DNA of 64,000 nucleotides, from NCBI RefSeq assembly GCF_003050865.1, contig NZ_QAOK01000004.1, positions 62,001 through 126,000 on the forward strand. Reading direction: 5' to 3'. Positions 17,951 through 26,721 of this stretch are shown one piece after another (position 1 is the stretch's first letter; each line of letters opens with the position of its first letter). Under the pieces are notes generated by a model. That model worked only from the letters and a program-made list of their open reading frames with translations. It was not told the origin of the DNA and searched no databases. A program made the position numbers and the translations under genes. This DNA comes from Nitrosospira multiformis (GTDB lineage Bacteria > Pseudomonadota > Gammaproteobacteria > Burkholderiales > Nitrosomonadaceae).

Positions 17951-19453
17951 ATGATTGCCCCCGGGGAGTCCGGAAGACAGGATAGCGCAAGCGGTTCGTG
18001 GGTAAGACTGCGGCGTAAGCCCAAATCCTTTGTCAAACTCATTCTGCTGGGCTTTGCTCTGGTCGGCTTGCCGCTGATCGTTGCGCTCATCAATAGCGCT
18101 TTTTCCATTGACCGGTTGGCGAACCAGAGCCGGAAGGCTGTATATCAGGCGGCGGAGATTGCGCACAGCAGCCGCGCTCTTGCGGATGAAATCGCGAATA
18201 TGGAGCGGGCGGTGCGTCAGACTCACATTCTGGGTGATACTGCCCTGCTGGAGGGTTATTTCCGCGGGCATGCCGGATTCGAGAAAATCGCTGCAAGCCT
18301 TGCCGAGCTTTCTCTCAGCGACGAGCAGGGACGATTGCTGGTGCAGTTGAAATCAGAGGAAGCTGTCATTTTCGAAAGGGTTTCTGCCGTCAAGGAATCA
18401 CCGGAAGAGCTGCGTAAACTGATCGGCAACTTCGGTCACCTGCGGGATTCCGCACGCTTTTTTTTCTCCCTCGGGTACGCGCTCATAGAGCGCGAGGTGG
18501 ACGAAATGCAGGATATGGCAGGATCTGCGCGCTTTACGGTTGGCTGGCAACTGCTTGCACTGATTCCATTTGCCATATTGCTCGCCTTCTTTTTTTCCTT
18601 CCGGATCGCCCGCCCCATCCGCCAGATTGAGGAGGCCATTCGCAGCATGGGGCAGGGGAAGCTGCATAAGGCGATTCGGGTGGATGGCCCCCAGGACCTG
18701 GTTTATTTTGGCGAAAGACTGGACTGGATGAGGCAGCGCCTGCTAAAGCTAGAAGAGCAGAAGACGCGGTTTCTGCAGCATGTTTCTCACGAACTCAAGA
18801 CCCCGCTGACGGCCATGCGGGAAGGGGCGGATTTGCTCGTGGAAGGTGTAGCTGGAAAGCTGACGGAAGAGCAGCAGCGCGTTGCCCGCATCCTTCACAG
18901 CAATAGCCTGCAGTTGCAGCGGCGCATCGAGGACTTGCTGAGTTATAGCGCCCTCCAGACCGAAAAAGCCGCGCTGGTGAAACAGGAGGTGAGTTTGAAG
19001 AAGATTCTGGATGCGGTATTGCACGATCAGAATCTCATCATTATGAACAAAGGCCTGAGAATGGATTTGTCTTGTCCGGAAGTGATGCTGGAGTGCGAAC
19101 CGCAAAAAGTCAAAGTGATCGTGGACAATCTTTTATCGAACGCCGTGAAATTCTCACCCAGGGGAGGATGCATCCGCATCTGGACAAGTGAGACAGCTGG
19201 GATTGCGCAACTGGATATAGTGGACGCTGGACCCGGAGTGGATGATGCTGATCGGGAGAAAGTATTTGAACCGTTCTATCAGGGGCGAAAAGTGATCGAC
19301 AGCCACGTGAGGGGAACGGGCCTGGGATTGTCGATCGCGCGGGAGTATGCACTTGCGCACGGCGGGAACATCGAGCTTGTGCCGCTGGCTAATCGCGGCG
19401 CCCACTTCCGGCTTACCCTCCCCGTTCATGATGTGCCTGAGGGATCAGCATGA
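17951..19453 (+). CDS. glrK: Sensor histidine kinase, GlrK/QseE-like
   Basis: Inner-membrane histidine kinase. From ATG 17951 (500 residues) there is a first membrane helix at about 28-48, a periplasmic sensor region, and a second helix at about 195-217. A HAMP domain follows, then the HisKA motif HVSHELKTPLTAM with phospho-accepting His near 280, and an HATPase domain (DNLLSNAVKFSPRGG, GTGLGLSIA). An in-frame ATG at 17861 exists but lacks a ribosome binding site, whereas 17951 follows the purine-rich AAGAAGAGAA. Its stop overlaps the next start (ATGA), and a lipoprotein and sigma54 regulator follow, the same order as E. coli glrK-qseG-glrR. Its stimulus is unknown here. Confidence 0.85.
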   Translation: MIAPGESGRQDSASGSWVRLRRKPKSFVKLILLGFALVGLPLIVALINSAFSIDRLANQSRKAVYQAAEIAHSSRALADEIANMERAVRQTHILGDTALLEGYFRGHAGFEKIAASLAELSLSDEQGRLLVQLKSEEAVIFERVSAVKESPEELRKLIGNFGHLRDSARFFFSLGYALIEREVDEMQDMAGSARFTVGWQLLALIPFAILLAFFFSFRIARPIRQIEEAIRSMGQGKLHKAIRVDGPQDLVYFGERLDWMRQRLLKLEEQKTRFLQHVSHELKTPLTAMREGADLLVEGVAGKLTEEQQRVARILHSNSLQLQRRIEDLLSYSALQTEKAALVKQEVSLKKILDAVLHDQNLIIMNKGLRMDLSCPEVMLECEPQKVKVIVDNLLSNAVKFSPRGGCIRIWTSETAGIAQLDIVDAGPGVDDADREKVFEPFYQGRKVIDSHVRGTGLGLSIAREYALAHGGNIELVPLANRGAHFRLTLPVHDVPEGSA

Positions 19454-19995
19454 GGAGCGTGCTGCGCATAGGAGGATTATGGCTGGTTCCGGTAGCGGCG
19501 TTGATGTTTCTGGCCGCGTGCGCAGCCATTGAAAGCATTGAAAGCCCGCGCGCTGTCGAGCCGTCGCCGGCCGAATTGGTTGTTGTGACCGGGCAGATGG
19601 ATGATATGATGGAGTTTTATGATTCCATCCGCAGGCAGTCGCCGGCGGAGTTGAGCCGGGTATACGACAAGGCGAAACAGAGCTTCATACGGAACAAAAG
19701 CGACACTAACCGCGCCCGTCTGGTATTGCTCCTCATCCTGCCGAATACTTCCTTTCGAGACGTTACCTCTGCAACCCATCTGCTCAATGAATGGCCGAAA
19801 GACTCGAAATCGGCAAATAACTTGCAGAGTTTCAGAAACCTGCTGGCCGGCTTGCTCGTAGAGCAACAACGGCTGAGTCACAGCGTCGAGGAACTTTCGC
19901 AGAAACTGAAAGATGAGCAGAAGCGTGCAGAAACCCTGCAGAGTCAGATCGATGCCATAAAAAGCATGGAAAAGAATCTGCTTAAAGAATTGTAA
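19450..19995 (+). CDS. qseG: Lipoprotein, QseG/YfhG-like
   Basis: A 181-residue lipoprotein with a signal peptide and lipobox FLAAC (Cys about residue 24), an alpha-helical body, and a predicted coiled coil at the C-terminus (EELSQKLKDEQKRAETLQ). Sequence conservation in this family is low; the call rests on the lipobox and on the position between a GlrK-like kinase and a GlrR-like regulator, with the start codon overlapping the kinase stop by 4 bases. In enterics QseG sits in the outer membrane and affects kinase activity; the same job here is inference. Confidence 0.7.
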   Translation: MRSVLRIGGLWLVPVAALMFLAACAAIESIESPRAVEPSPAELVVVTGQMDDMMEFYDSIRRQSPAELSRVYDKAKQSFIRNKSDTNRARLVLLLILPNTSFRDVTSATHLLNEWPKDSKSANNLQSFRNLLAGLLVEQQRLSHSVEELSQKLKDEQKRAETLQSQIDAIKSMEKNLLKEL

Positions 19996-20009
19996 AGAAA
20001 CGTAAAATC

Positions 20010-21371
20010 ATGTCCGATGCAAAACCCAAAATTCTGATCGTTGATGACGACACCGATCTGCTTGAGCTGCTGACCATGCGCCTTACGGCGGCGGGATACA
20101 AAGTGGACGCCGTCCCAAGCGCAGAGGCTGCCCTGAACTATCTGGATGTGTCCCGTCCGCAACTGGTCATCAGCGATATGCAGATGAGTGGCATGGATGG
20201 CATGGCATTATTTGAGCAAATTCACCGCACCTTGCCAACCTTGCCGGTGATCATACTCACGGCGCACGGGACGATTCCCGATGCCGTCACGGCTGTCCAG
20301 CGAGGGGTATTCGGTTATCTTGCCAAACCTTTTGACAGCAAGACGTTGCTGGCCAATATCAGTCAGGCGCTCAAGTTCGTTCCGGGCGCCGTATCGCAGA
20401 AAGAACTGTCGCAGGCATCGTGGCGCAAGAATATCATCACCCAGAGTGCTGTCATGGAGGATATTCTCACTCGGGCAGGACTGGTTGCGGAAGGTGACGC
20501 CAGCGTGCTGATCTATGGAGAAAGCGGCGTGGGCAAGGAACTGTTCGCGCATGCCATACATGATGCATCCAAACGGTCCGACCATCCGTTTGTCGCCATC
20601 AATTGCGCGGCCATTCCGGAACAGTTGCTGGAATCCGAGCTGTTCGGGCATGTCAAAGGAGCATTTACCGGAGCTGTCAGGGATCATAAGGGTTTATTCC
20701 AGCTGGCTGAGGGAGGCACTCTCTTCCTCGACGAAATCGGCGATATGCCGGTTTTGCTTCAGGTCAAGCTGTTGCGTGTTCTGCAGGACAGGCAAGTTCG
20801 ACCGGTTGGATCGACGCAATCGATCCCGGTGGATGTGCGTATTATTTCGGCCACTCACCGCGATTTGAAAACAGAAATCGCTGCTGGAACATTTCGGGAA
20901 GATCTGTATTACAGGCTGGACGTAGTGTCACTTACCATCCCGGTTCTGGCGCAGAGGCGCGAAGATATTCCCTTACTGATAAATTACTTTCTCAGCACGT
21001 TTTCAGAGAAATACCAGAAAAATATCAATGGTTTCTCTCCCGAAGCCATGGAAACACTGGTTGCCGCATCCTGGCCCGGCAATGTGCGCCAACTCATGAA
21101 CGTCGTCGAGAGATGCGTTGCCTTGAGTACTGCACCCCTTATCTCGCCGGTGCTGGTCTACGATGCGATGCACCGGGAAGAAGAGCAACTCGTGTCTTTC
21201 GAGGATGCGCGCAGAAGTTTTGAACGGGATTATCTGGTGCGCGTACTTAAAATCACGGGAGGAAACGTCACCCAGGCAGCACGCCTCGCCAAGCGTAATC
21301 GGACGGAGTTCTACAAGCTGCTGCAGCGATACCAGCTCGATCCATCCGTCTTCAAGCAGGCGCAGATCTGA
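20010..21371 (+). CDS. glrR: Sigma54-dependent response regulator, GlrR-like
   Basis: Activator of sigma54 promoters. The 453-residue protein has a receiver domain with phospho-acceptor Asp at about residue 56 (VISDMQMSG), an AAA+ domain with Walker A GESGVGKE (about 169) and the sigma54-contacting loop GAFTGA (about 217), and a C-terminal Fis-type helix-turn-helix (GGNVTQAARLAKRNRTEF). It lies 14 bases after the lipoprotein gene and is clearly the partner of the upstream kinase. In E. coli the orthologue activates the small RNA gene glmY; no such RNA is visible here, and the targets are unknown. Confidence 0.9.
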   Translation: MSDAKPKILIVDDDTDLLELLTMRLTAAGYKVDAVPSAEAALNYLDVSRPQLVISDMQMSGMDGMALFEQIHRTLPTLPVIILTAHGTIPDAVTAVQRGVFGYLAKPFDSKTLLANISQALKFVPGAVSQKELSQASWRKNIITQSAVMEDILTRAGLVAEGDASVLIYGESGVGKELFAHAIHDASKRSDHPFVAINCAAIPEQLLESELFGHVKGAFTGAVRDHKGLFQLAEGGTLFLDEIGDMPVLLQVKLLRVLQDRQVRPVGSTQSIPVDVRIISATHRDLKTEIAAGTFREDLYYRLDVVSLTIPVLAQRREDIPLLINYFLSTFSEKYQKNINGFSPEAMETLVAASWPGNVRQLMNVVERCVALSTAPLISPVLVYDAMHREEEQLVSFEDARRSFERDYLVRVLKITGGNVTQAARLAKRNRTEFYKLLQRYQLDPSVFKQAQI

Positions 21372-21439
21372 GAAAAGAAGGAACTGGACTAAGCGGTACA
21401 GGTTCTACTGGCGTCCTCCTTTTTCCCTTTCTGACCGGA

Positions 21440-22996
21440 TCAGGTCTGACCCGCGATGGGTCTGCGCTCATCCTCGACATATTGGTCGCCTTTCTTCACG
21501 ATAAAGCCCAGTTCGGTCCACCACCGGACCATGTCAACATAGTCATCTATGCCGCGAGAGAACGGCTGCAGGCCGGAGGCGGTGATAACATCGACAGGGC
21601 GTTGAGCCGGCCACCACAGCTCTCCGCAAGCGAGAAAATCCGCCTGCCAGGGTAACGCCATCCGTTCCGTCAGAAAACCCGGAGGAAGCGTCTGCCTGAT
21701 CCGAAAGGGTGCCTGGTAAGTTGCTGCCTGCGCGATCACATATGTGACCTCGATACCCGGAAAGAACGGCGCTCCGATACATCCTTCCAGGACAGCACGG
21801 GTCAAAGCGTCCGGCTGCTGATTCAATGGCAATTCGTCGAAAGCAACCGGCGCTGGTTCACTCGTCCAGTCCGCTTCGAAATCACCCCGTGCCCATCTCT
21901 CCATGAGGGTGTACTGATACTCCGTGAGTGCGGTGTATTCTCCTCGCTCGGGGTTGTCCGGATCCAGTCCGCTGTTCACTTTAGGCATGCTGGGTGGCGT
22001 CTGGCGCGGCGGGGTATTGGGATCGACACGCGTGTTGGGTTTTGTCAGCCAGCTCAAGACCGTCTCGCGCGCGGACCTTCCATTCTCGGTCTTGTCCGCG
22101 AGTTTGCTCAATCGAGCCGGATTCAGAAAATTGCCGGCACCCCCGTGATGCCGGTTTCTCTCCTCGACTACCCAGTGAATCAGGACTACGCGCTTCAGTA
22201 TCGGGTAGATATGGCGGGTGAACGAAGGCACATTTTTTATCAGGAGGGGAGAGAAATTTCTGGAGGCAACATTGACGGCCTGATCGTACCAGGTGGTTAC
22301 GTTTTCGATGCCTGGTGCGTAGGAAGGCGGGGCGACGACAACCCAGGCGCCTTCTTCGGCAGTGACGGGCGCTTCTCCCTCGACCTCCACCACGGCATTC
22401 ACCGGACCATCGGAAACCCCATCGTACCAGCCATCATTGTTGGCAAAACTGTTCAACCCCCTGCCAAGGGGAGAGCCTGACTTGCCTGGACCGCCAATGA
22501 CGATCAGGCGCCCGTTCTCATCGGTGAGCAGCCGCCCGAGATCGATTTTTGCACTGCCTTCGACGTTGCCATTCCTTATGAAATCTATTTCTCCGTTCAA
22601 GGGGGCAGCGGGTTTGCTCTTTCCCGATATTGATCGCAACGTGGTATCCACGACCAGTCCCGCTCGATCATATCCTGGATTCCGCGGCGACCCTCCAGGG
22701 CCGCCCGGAGGAAAATTTCCCCCCGCCGCTTTTCGATTGGCAAGGTGAGCACTCCATGTAATCGTTGTTTTTTCATTCGCAACGATCTCGCTGTCAATGG
22801 TTTCCTTGCCGAAATCATCCCTGACGAATTTATAAATCCTGAATCGGGCTGCCTGCGGCTTTATTTTTCCGGAATTGTCGCGATAGGGTCCAGGGGGAAC
22901 GATTCCGGGAGATTCGGGACCAAAAAAATACGCGCTCTCGCTGTTTCCTATGCGCGCAATTCCTACTGCCGGATAAATGCGATAGACCGTTTTCAT
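21440..22996 (-). CDS. LodA/GoxA-family CTQ-type amino acid oxidase
   Basis: A member of the family of L-lysine-epsilon-oxidase (LodA) and glycine oxidase (GoxA), quinoproteins whose cysteine tryptophylquinone cofactor is made from a Cys and a Trp of the chain. The start MKTVYRIYPAVGIARIGNS and the block CIGAPFFPGIEV (Cys at about 406), followed by PWQADFLAC and WWPAQRP, are family landmarks. At 518 residues it is shorter than LodA (about 720). It has no obvious signal peptide. The flavoprotein LodB, needed for cofactor formation in studied systems and normally adjacent, is absent from both flanks. It is convergent with the glrR-like gene. The substrate cannot be told from the sequence. Confidence 0.8.
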   Translation of the reverse strand: MKTVYRIYPAVGIARIGNSESAYFFGPESPGIVPPGPYRDNSGKIKPQAARFRIYKFVRDDFGKETIDSEIVANEKTTITWSAHLANRKAAGGNFPPGGPGGSPRNPGYDRAGLVVDTTLRSISGKSKPAAPLNGEIDFIRNGNVEGSAKIDLGRLLTDENGRLIVIGGPGKSGSPLGRGLNSFANNDGWYDGVSDGPVNAVVEVEGEAPVTAEEGAWVVVAPPSYAPGIENVTTWYDQAVNVASRNFSPLLIKNVPSFTRHIYPILKRVVLIHWVVEERNRHHGGAGNFLNPARLSKLADKTENGRSARETVLSWLTKPNTRVDPNTPPRQTPPSMPKVNSGLDPDNPERGEYTALTEYQYTLMERWARGDFEADWTSEPAPVAFDELPLNQQPDALTRAVLEGCIGAPFFPGIEVTYVIAQAATYQAPFRIRQTLPPGFLTERMALPWQADFLACGELWWPAQRPVDVITASGLQPFSRGIDDYVDMVRWWTELGFIVKKGDQYVEDERRPIAGQT

Positions 22997-23267
22997 TCGA
23001 GTCGCTTCCCTTTCCGTTGATTGTGCGGCGAATATCGGTTACTCCAAATCATAGCTGCTGCCACAAATATTTCCGTACTTTCTTTGTTGCTACCGCTTTC
23101 TATAATTCTCAGCTGGTTTGGTGAAATATCCGGGAGTTGACTATGTTCGGCAACGAACGGAAAGGGAAGCCAGCGTCCTACAAACTGTTCAAATAACGGA
23201 TCATTTTGTCGCATTGCTCCTTTTGCTTTTGTTAAGTACCTGCGTTTAATCACTAGGGATGTGCGCT

Positions 23268-23933
23268 ATGAGTTCCTTGTATGATGATGTTTCTGAAGCC
23301 CGGGCTGTTCGCATCCCGGCAAGCGGGGTCGTGCTGAATGCCGATCTGACGATGCCGCCCCACGCGCGGGCCATTGTCGCCTTCGCTCATGGCAGCGGCA
23401 GCAGCCGGCACAGCATTCGTAATCGCTACGTGGCTGAAATGTTGAACGCATATAACTTCGCCACTCTCCTTGCCGATCTCCTGACTGAAGAAGAGGAAGT
23501 CATAGACATGCGCACGCGGCATCTACGCTTCGATATCCCGATGCTGGCGGACAGGTTGATCGATATCGCTGCCTGGCTCCAGCAGGAGTCGCAGACGAGA
23601 GATTTGAAAATAGGCTGGTTTGGAGCGAGCACCGGTGCCGGGGCAGCGCTGATTGCAGCGGCGCGGCGTCCGGAAAATATCATGGCCGTGGCTTCACGAG
23701 GCGGACGTCCCGATCTCGCGGGTGCTTATTTACCAGAGGTTGTAGCGCCTGTACTTCTCATCGTAGGGGAAAACGATCCTCAAGTTCTGGAGCTCAACAA
23801 GGAAGCGCTCGCCCGCCTCAATACCGAATCGAAGCTGGAGATCGTGCCGAATGCCACTCACCTGTTTGAAGAACCGGGAACGCTGGAGGCAGCCGCCGGT
23901 CTTGCCGCCGAATGGTTTCAGGACCATTGCTAG
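23268..23933 (+). CDS. Alpha/beta hydrolase (dienelactone hydrolase-like)
   Basis: A 221-residue serine hydrolase. The nucleophile elbow is WFGASTGAGAAL, the acid probably lies in GENDPQV, and the His in NATHLFEEPG, which fits a complete triad. The N-terminal ALPHGSGSS-like segment (AFAHGSGSSRHS) forms the oxyanion region. I chose ATG 23268 because AGGG lies 9 bases upstream; ATG 23259 overlaps that site. The phosphoribosyltransferase gene starts 26 bases downstream. In other bacteria this hydrolase and the phosphoribosyltransferase are often neighbours or fused, so they probably act together, though the reaction is unknown. Confidence 0.8.
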   Translation: MSSLYDDVSEARAVRIPASGVVLNADLTMPPHARAIVAFAHGSGSSRHSIRNRYVAEMLNAYNFATLLADLLTEEEEVIDMRTRHLRFDIPMLADRLIDIAAWLQQESQTRDLKIGWFGASTGAGAALIAAARRPENIMAVASRGGRPDLAGAYLPEVVAPVLLIVGENDPQVLELNKEALARLNTESKLEIVPNATHLFEEPGTLEAAAGLAAEWFQDHC

Positions 23934-23959
23934 ACAAGTAATAGACAGGCAATAAAGCC

Positions 23960-24649
23960 ATGTCGGGCACCGAATATCACTTCGCAGACAGAGCCGAAGC
24001 AGGGAGGATGCTGGGGGAAGCGTTGTCGGTCTACGCGGGAAGAACCGACGTGCTTGTTCTGGCGCTTCCACGCGGTGGGGTGCCGGTTGCCTACGAGATT
24101 GCGCGGATGCTGGCCGTACCGCTGGATGTATGGCTTGTACGGAAACTGGGTGCGCCAGGCCAGGAGGAACTGGCAATGGGAGCGATGGCAGGGACAGACA
24201 CTCTTGTCCTCAACAAGGAAATCATCAAGCTTCTGAATATCGATGAGGCTTCCATCGATGCTGCCATAACCAGGGAGCGGACTGAACTGGAACGGCGCAA
24301 CAAACTTTATCGCAGAGGCATGCCTGCCCCCGACATTCAGGGGAAAACAATCATTCTCGTCGATGACGGCCTGGCTACGGGTGCGACCATGCATGCTGCT
24401 ATTGTTTCTTTACACGACGCCGGTGCTGCAAGAATCGTTGTGGCTGTACCTGTCGGCACAACATCGGCATGTCGAAAAATACGCCAGGAGGCGGACGATC
24501 TCGTGTGCCTGTATACACCCGAACCTTTTTTCGGGGTAGGGCAATGGTATGACAGCTTCATGCAAACTCCGGATGAGGAGGTACTGGCGCTCCTGAGGCA
24601 GGAAACAACCCATCGGCGAACAACCGAAGCTCCAAAGGGAGCGGCTTAA
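23960..24649 (+). CDS. Phosphoribosyltransferase-domain protein
   Basis: A type I phosphoribosyltransferase fold protein of 229 residues. The PRPP loop is ILVDDGLATGATM (about residues 132-144), and the N-terminal ALPRGGVPVAYEIA is the typical partner motif. Unlike purine or pyrimidine salvage enzymes, the hood region (KLGAPGQEELAMGA) belongs to an uncharacterised family found beside hydrolases and erythromycin esterase-like genes, exactly the neighbours seen here. No substrate can be named. Confidence 0.83.
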   Translation: MSGTEYHFADRAEAGRMLGEALSVYAGRTDVLVLALPRGGVPVAYEIARMLAVPLDVWLVRKLGAPGQEELAMGAMAGTDTLVLNKEIIKLLNIDEASIDAAITRERTELERRNKLYRRGMPAPDIQGKTIILVDDGLATGATMHAAIVSLHDAGAARIVVAVPVGTTSACRKIRQEADDLVCLYTPEPFFGVGQWYDSFMQTPDEEVLALLRQETTHRRTTEAPKGAA

Positions 24650-24729
24650 GGGAGGATTCAAGGGAGGACTCAGGGGAGACTGAGGGAATTGCAGGACTCC
24701 ATTGCCTGAGGGTCCAGGAGGATTTCATT

Positions 24730-26112
24730 ATGGCTAATATCGATTTTGATTACCATTTGATCGATGTGCTGGAGCAGGACGCTCGCCCTGTGGCGGAGTA
24801 CGATGCTGGCCGTGAGTTGATCCGCGCGGTACGCGAGCATGCGCAGGGAAAAAAGTTTGTCCTGATCGGTGAAGCGAGCCACGGTACAGCCGAATTTTAT
24901 CGCCTGCGTGCTGAAATTACTCAACACCTCATTGTCGAGGACGGATTCGACGCTGTTGCGGTCGAGGCGGACTGGCCGGATGCCTATCGGGTTAACCGCT
25001 TTGTTGCGGGCCGGTCGGAAGACAAGGATGCGGATGCGGCCTTGTCCAATTTCGAACGGTTTCCCACGTGGATGTGGAGGAATACCGAAGTATTCGCTTT
25101 CATCACATGGCTGCGCAACTATAACCAGGAGACGGGGAGATACAAGCACGAGCAGCAGGAACCGGCGGGGTCAGTGGGGTTTTATGGACTCGATTTATAC
25201 AGCATGACAACCTCGATGCGGGCCGTGCTGGCATATCTGGATAAGGTCGATCCGGAAGAAGCTCTCGCCGCCTGGGCGCGCTACGGTTGCTTCGGCCAAT
25301 TCATCGAAAATCCGCAGGCGTACGGTTATGCCATTGCTTCTGGACGGTGGGATTCGTGCGAGCAGGAAGTGATCGCGCAGCTTATGCAGCTTCAGCGAAA
25401 AGGGCGGTTTTACGTTGAAAAGGATGGCGCGTTTGCCGGAAACGAATATTTTTCGGCGCAGCAGAATGCTGAGCTGGTGAAAAATGCGGAGGAATATTAT
25501 CGCGCCATGTTCAGGGGAAGACCCAATACCTGGAACCTGAGAGACCGGCACATGTTCGAGACGCTCGAAAAGCTCGCGAGCTACCTGGAAGGCCAACTGA
25601 AGCGGGAAGCACGCATTGTTGTCTGGGCTCACAATTCTCATCTGGGCAATGCGGCGGCCACCGAGATGGGGCGGCGCGGCGAATTCAACATCGGCCAGCT
25701 CGTTACCGAGAAATATCGGGATAAGTCGCTGCGCATCGGGTTTTCGACCAGCCGCGGAACAGTGACTGCAGCGACCGACTGGGACGGACCCGCCGAAACG
25801 AAGACTGTCCGCGAACCGCTTGCAGGCAGTTACGAAGAAATTTTTTCGCAACTCGAAAAGAAACGCTTCTTTTTCGACCTCACCGCCGGAGGTGAAGCCG
25901 TAGGATTTTTGGAGGAGGAGCGGCTGCAGCGTGCGATCGGCGTGATCTACCGGCCTGAAACCGAGCGCATGAGCCATTACTTCTATGCCTGTCTCCCGCG
26001 GCAATTCGATTTCATGATTCATATCGACAAAACGGGAGCGCTGCAACCGTTGCCCGCATTCGTCCACCCCCGGGCCGGTGAATTGGATGAGACCTATCCT
26101 TCAGGCTTGTAG
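24730..26112 (+). CDS. Erythromycin esterase family protein
   Basis: A 460-residue member of the EreA/succinoglycan biosynthesis-type esterase family. The conserved GEASHGTAEFYRLRAE block near residue 50 and EADWPDAYRVNRF carry the Glu/His residues used for catalysis in Ere enzymes, and WAHNSHLGNAA supplies a further conserved His. Most chromosomal members do not act on macrolides, so a resistance role should not be assumed. GTCCAGGAGG lies upstream of the ATG. It is third in line after the hydrolase and phosphoribosyltransferase, with an 80-base gap. Confidence 0.85.
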   Translation: MANIDFDYHLIDVLEQDARPVAEYDAGRELIRAVREHAQGKKFVLIGEASHGTAEFYRLRAEITQHLIVEDGFDAVAVEADWPDAYRVNRFVAGRSEDKDADAALSNFERFPTWMWRNTEVFAFITWLRNYNQETGRYKHEQQEPAGSVGFYGLDLYSMTTSMRAVLAYLDKVDPEEALAAWARYGCFGQFIENPQAYGYAIASGRWDSCEQEVIAQLMQLQRKGRFYVEKDGAFAGNEYFSAQQNAELVKNAEEYYRAMFRGRPNTWNLRDRHMFETLEKLASYLEGQLKREARIVVWAHNSHLGNAAATEMGRRGEFNIGQLVTEKYRDKSLRIGFSTSRGTVTAATDWDGPAETKTVREPLAGSYEEIFSQLEKKRFFFDLTAGGEAVGFLEEERLQRAIGVIYRPETERMSHYFYACLPRQFDFMIHIDKTGALQPLPAFVHPRAGELDETYPSGL

Positions 26113-26721
26113 GGGACCGTGTTTCTCGATTCCTGATTCCTTAAGGTGGCCGCGCAGGAAGCGAAGCGCCCTGCATCGCGACCGTTCAAGCGAACGCCTG
26201 CGTGGGGAGCTGAGTAAATCAACTCCGGCTGCACCCACCCTTCAAAGTTGAAAAATACCCCTTCGCTGGTCTTTCGGTGGCAGACGAGGTTCCGCCCCTT
26301 GCCTTTCGGTCAAGCGTTGGGCCTTATATACTTGCGCCATATCTGAGACCCTCAACCTTTTCCCTTTTCTGCATTCCACTGTCGAGCAATTCTGTCTGAG
26401 AGACAGCATCAGTCCCAATGCGTGAAAAGCGAAGTCATGCCTTGAATTCAGGTTTCTCCATCTCTATAACTGAGAGTAACCGAGTTTTCTCCTCCGAGTT
26501 TTCTTCTGTCTGAGAATGGTATTGCGAAGCAGTATCTGAATGCTTGCTCTGATTCCAGCTACGCTGAAATTCGTCTCCGCGCTATCTTCCGTATGAATTC
26601 TTACTCAACGCTCGATTTCCTTGCTTTTTGAAAAATGCAGTCTATTTTTAAAAATGTTGCCCTTGTAGATAAAAAGAAGCCGTGAACAGAAAAAATCAAA
26701 TGAACTCGGAGGAGGCATAAA
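26113..26721. other. Long intergenic region before the PEP-CTERM gene
   Basis: No convincing gene in 609 bases. The half near the next gene becomes A/T-rich and contains short direct repeats (CGAGTTTTCT around 26481-26510). It ends with a strong ribosome binding site (GGAGGAGG) just before the ATG at 26722. I looked for a cyclic-di-GMP riboswitch and do not see one. Confidence 0.4.
26621..26648 (+). promoter_or_regulatory. Possible sigma70-type promoter for the PEP-CTERM repeat protein
   Basis: TTGCTT and TATTTT are separated by 16 bases, about 75 bases upstream of the start codon, within an A/T-rich stretch. This is only a consensus-like match. Confidence 0.3.

Noticed and set aside
24730..26112. 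Macrolide resistance determinant
   Set aside because: The protein belongs to the broad erythromycin esterase family; context and absence of mobile elements argue against an acquired resistance gene.
26113..26721. Possible riboswitch before the PEP-CTERM gene
   Set aside because: No conserved cyclic-di-GMP, cobalamin, SAM or other riboswitch core could be recognised.
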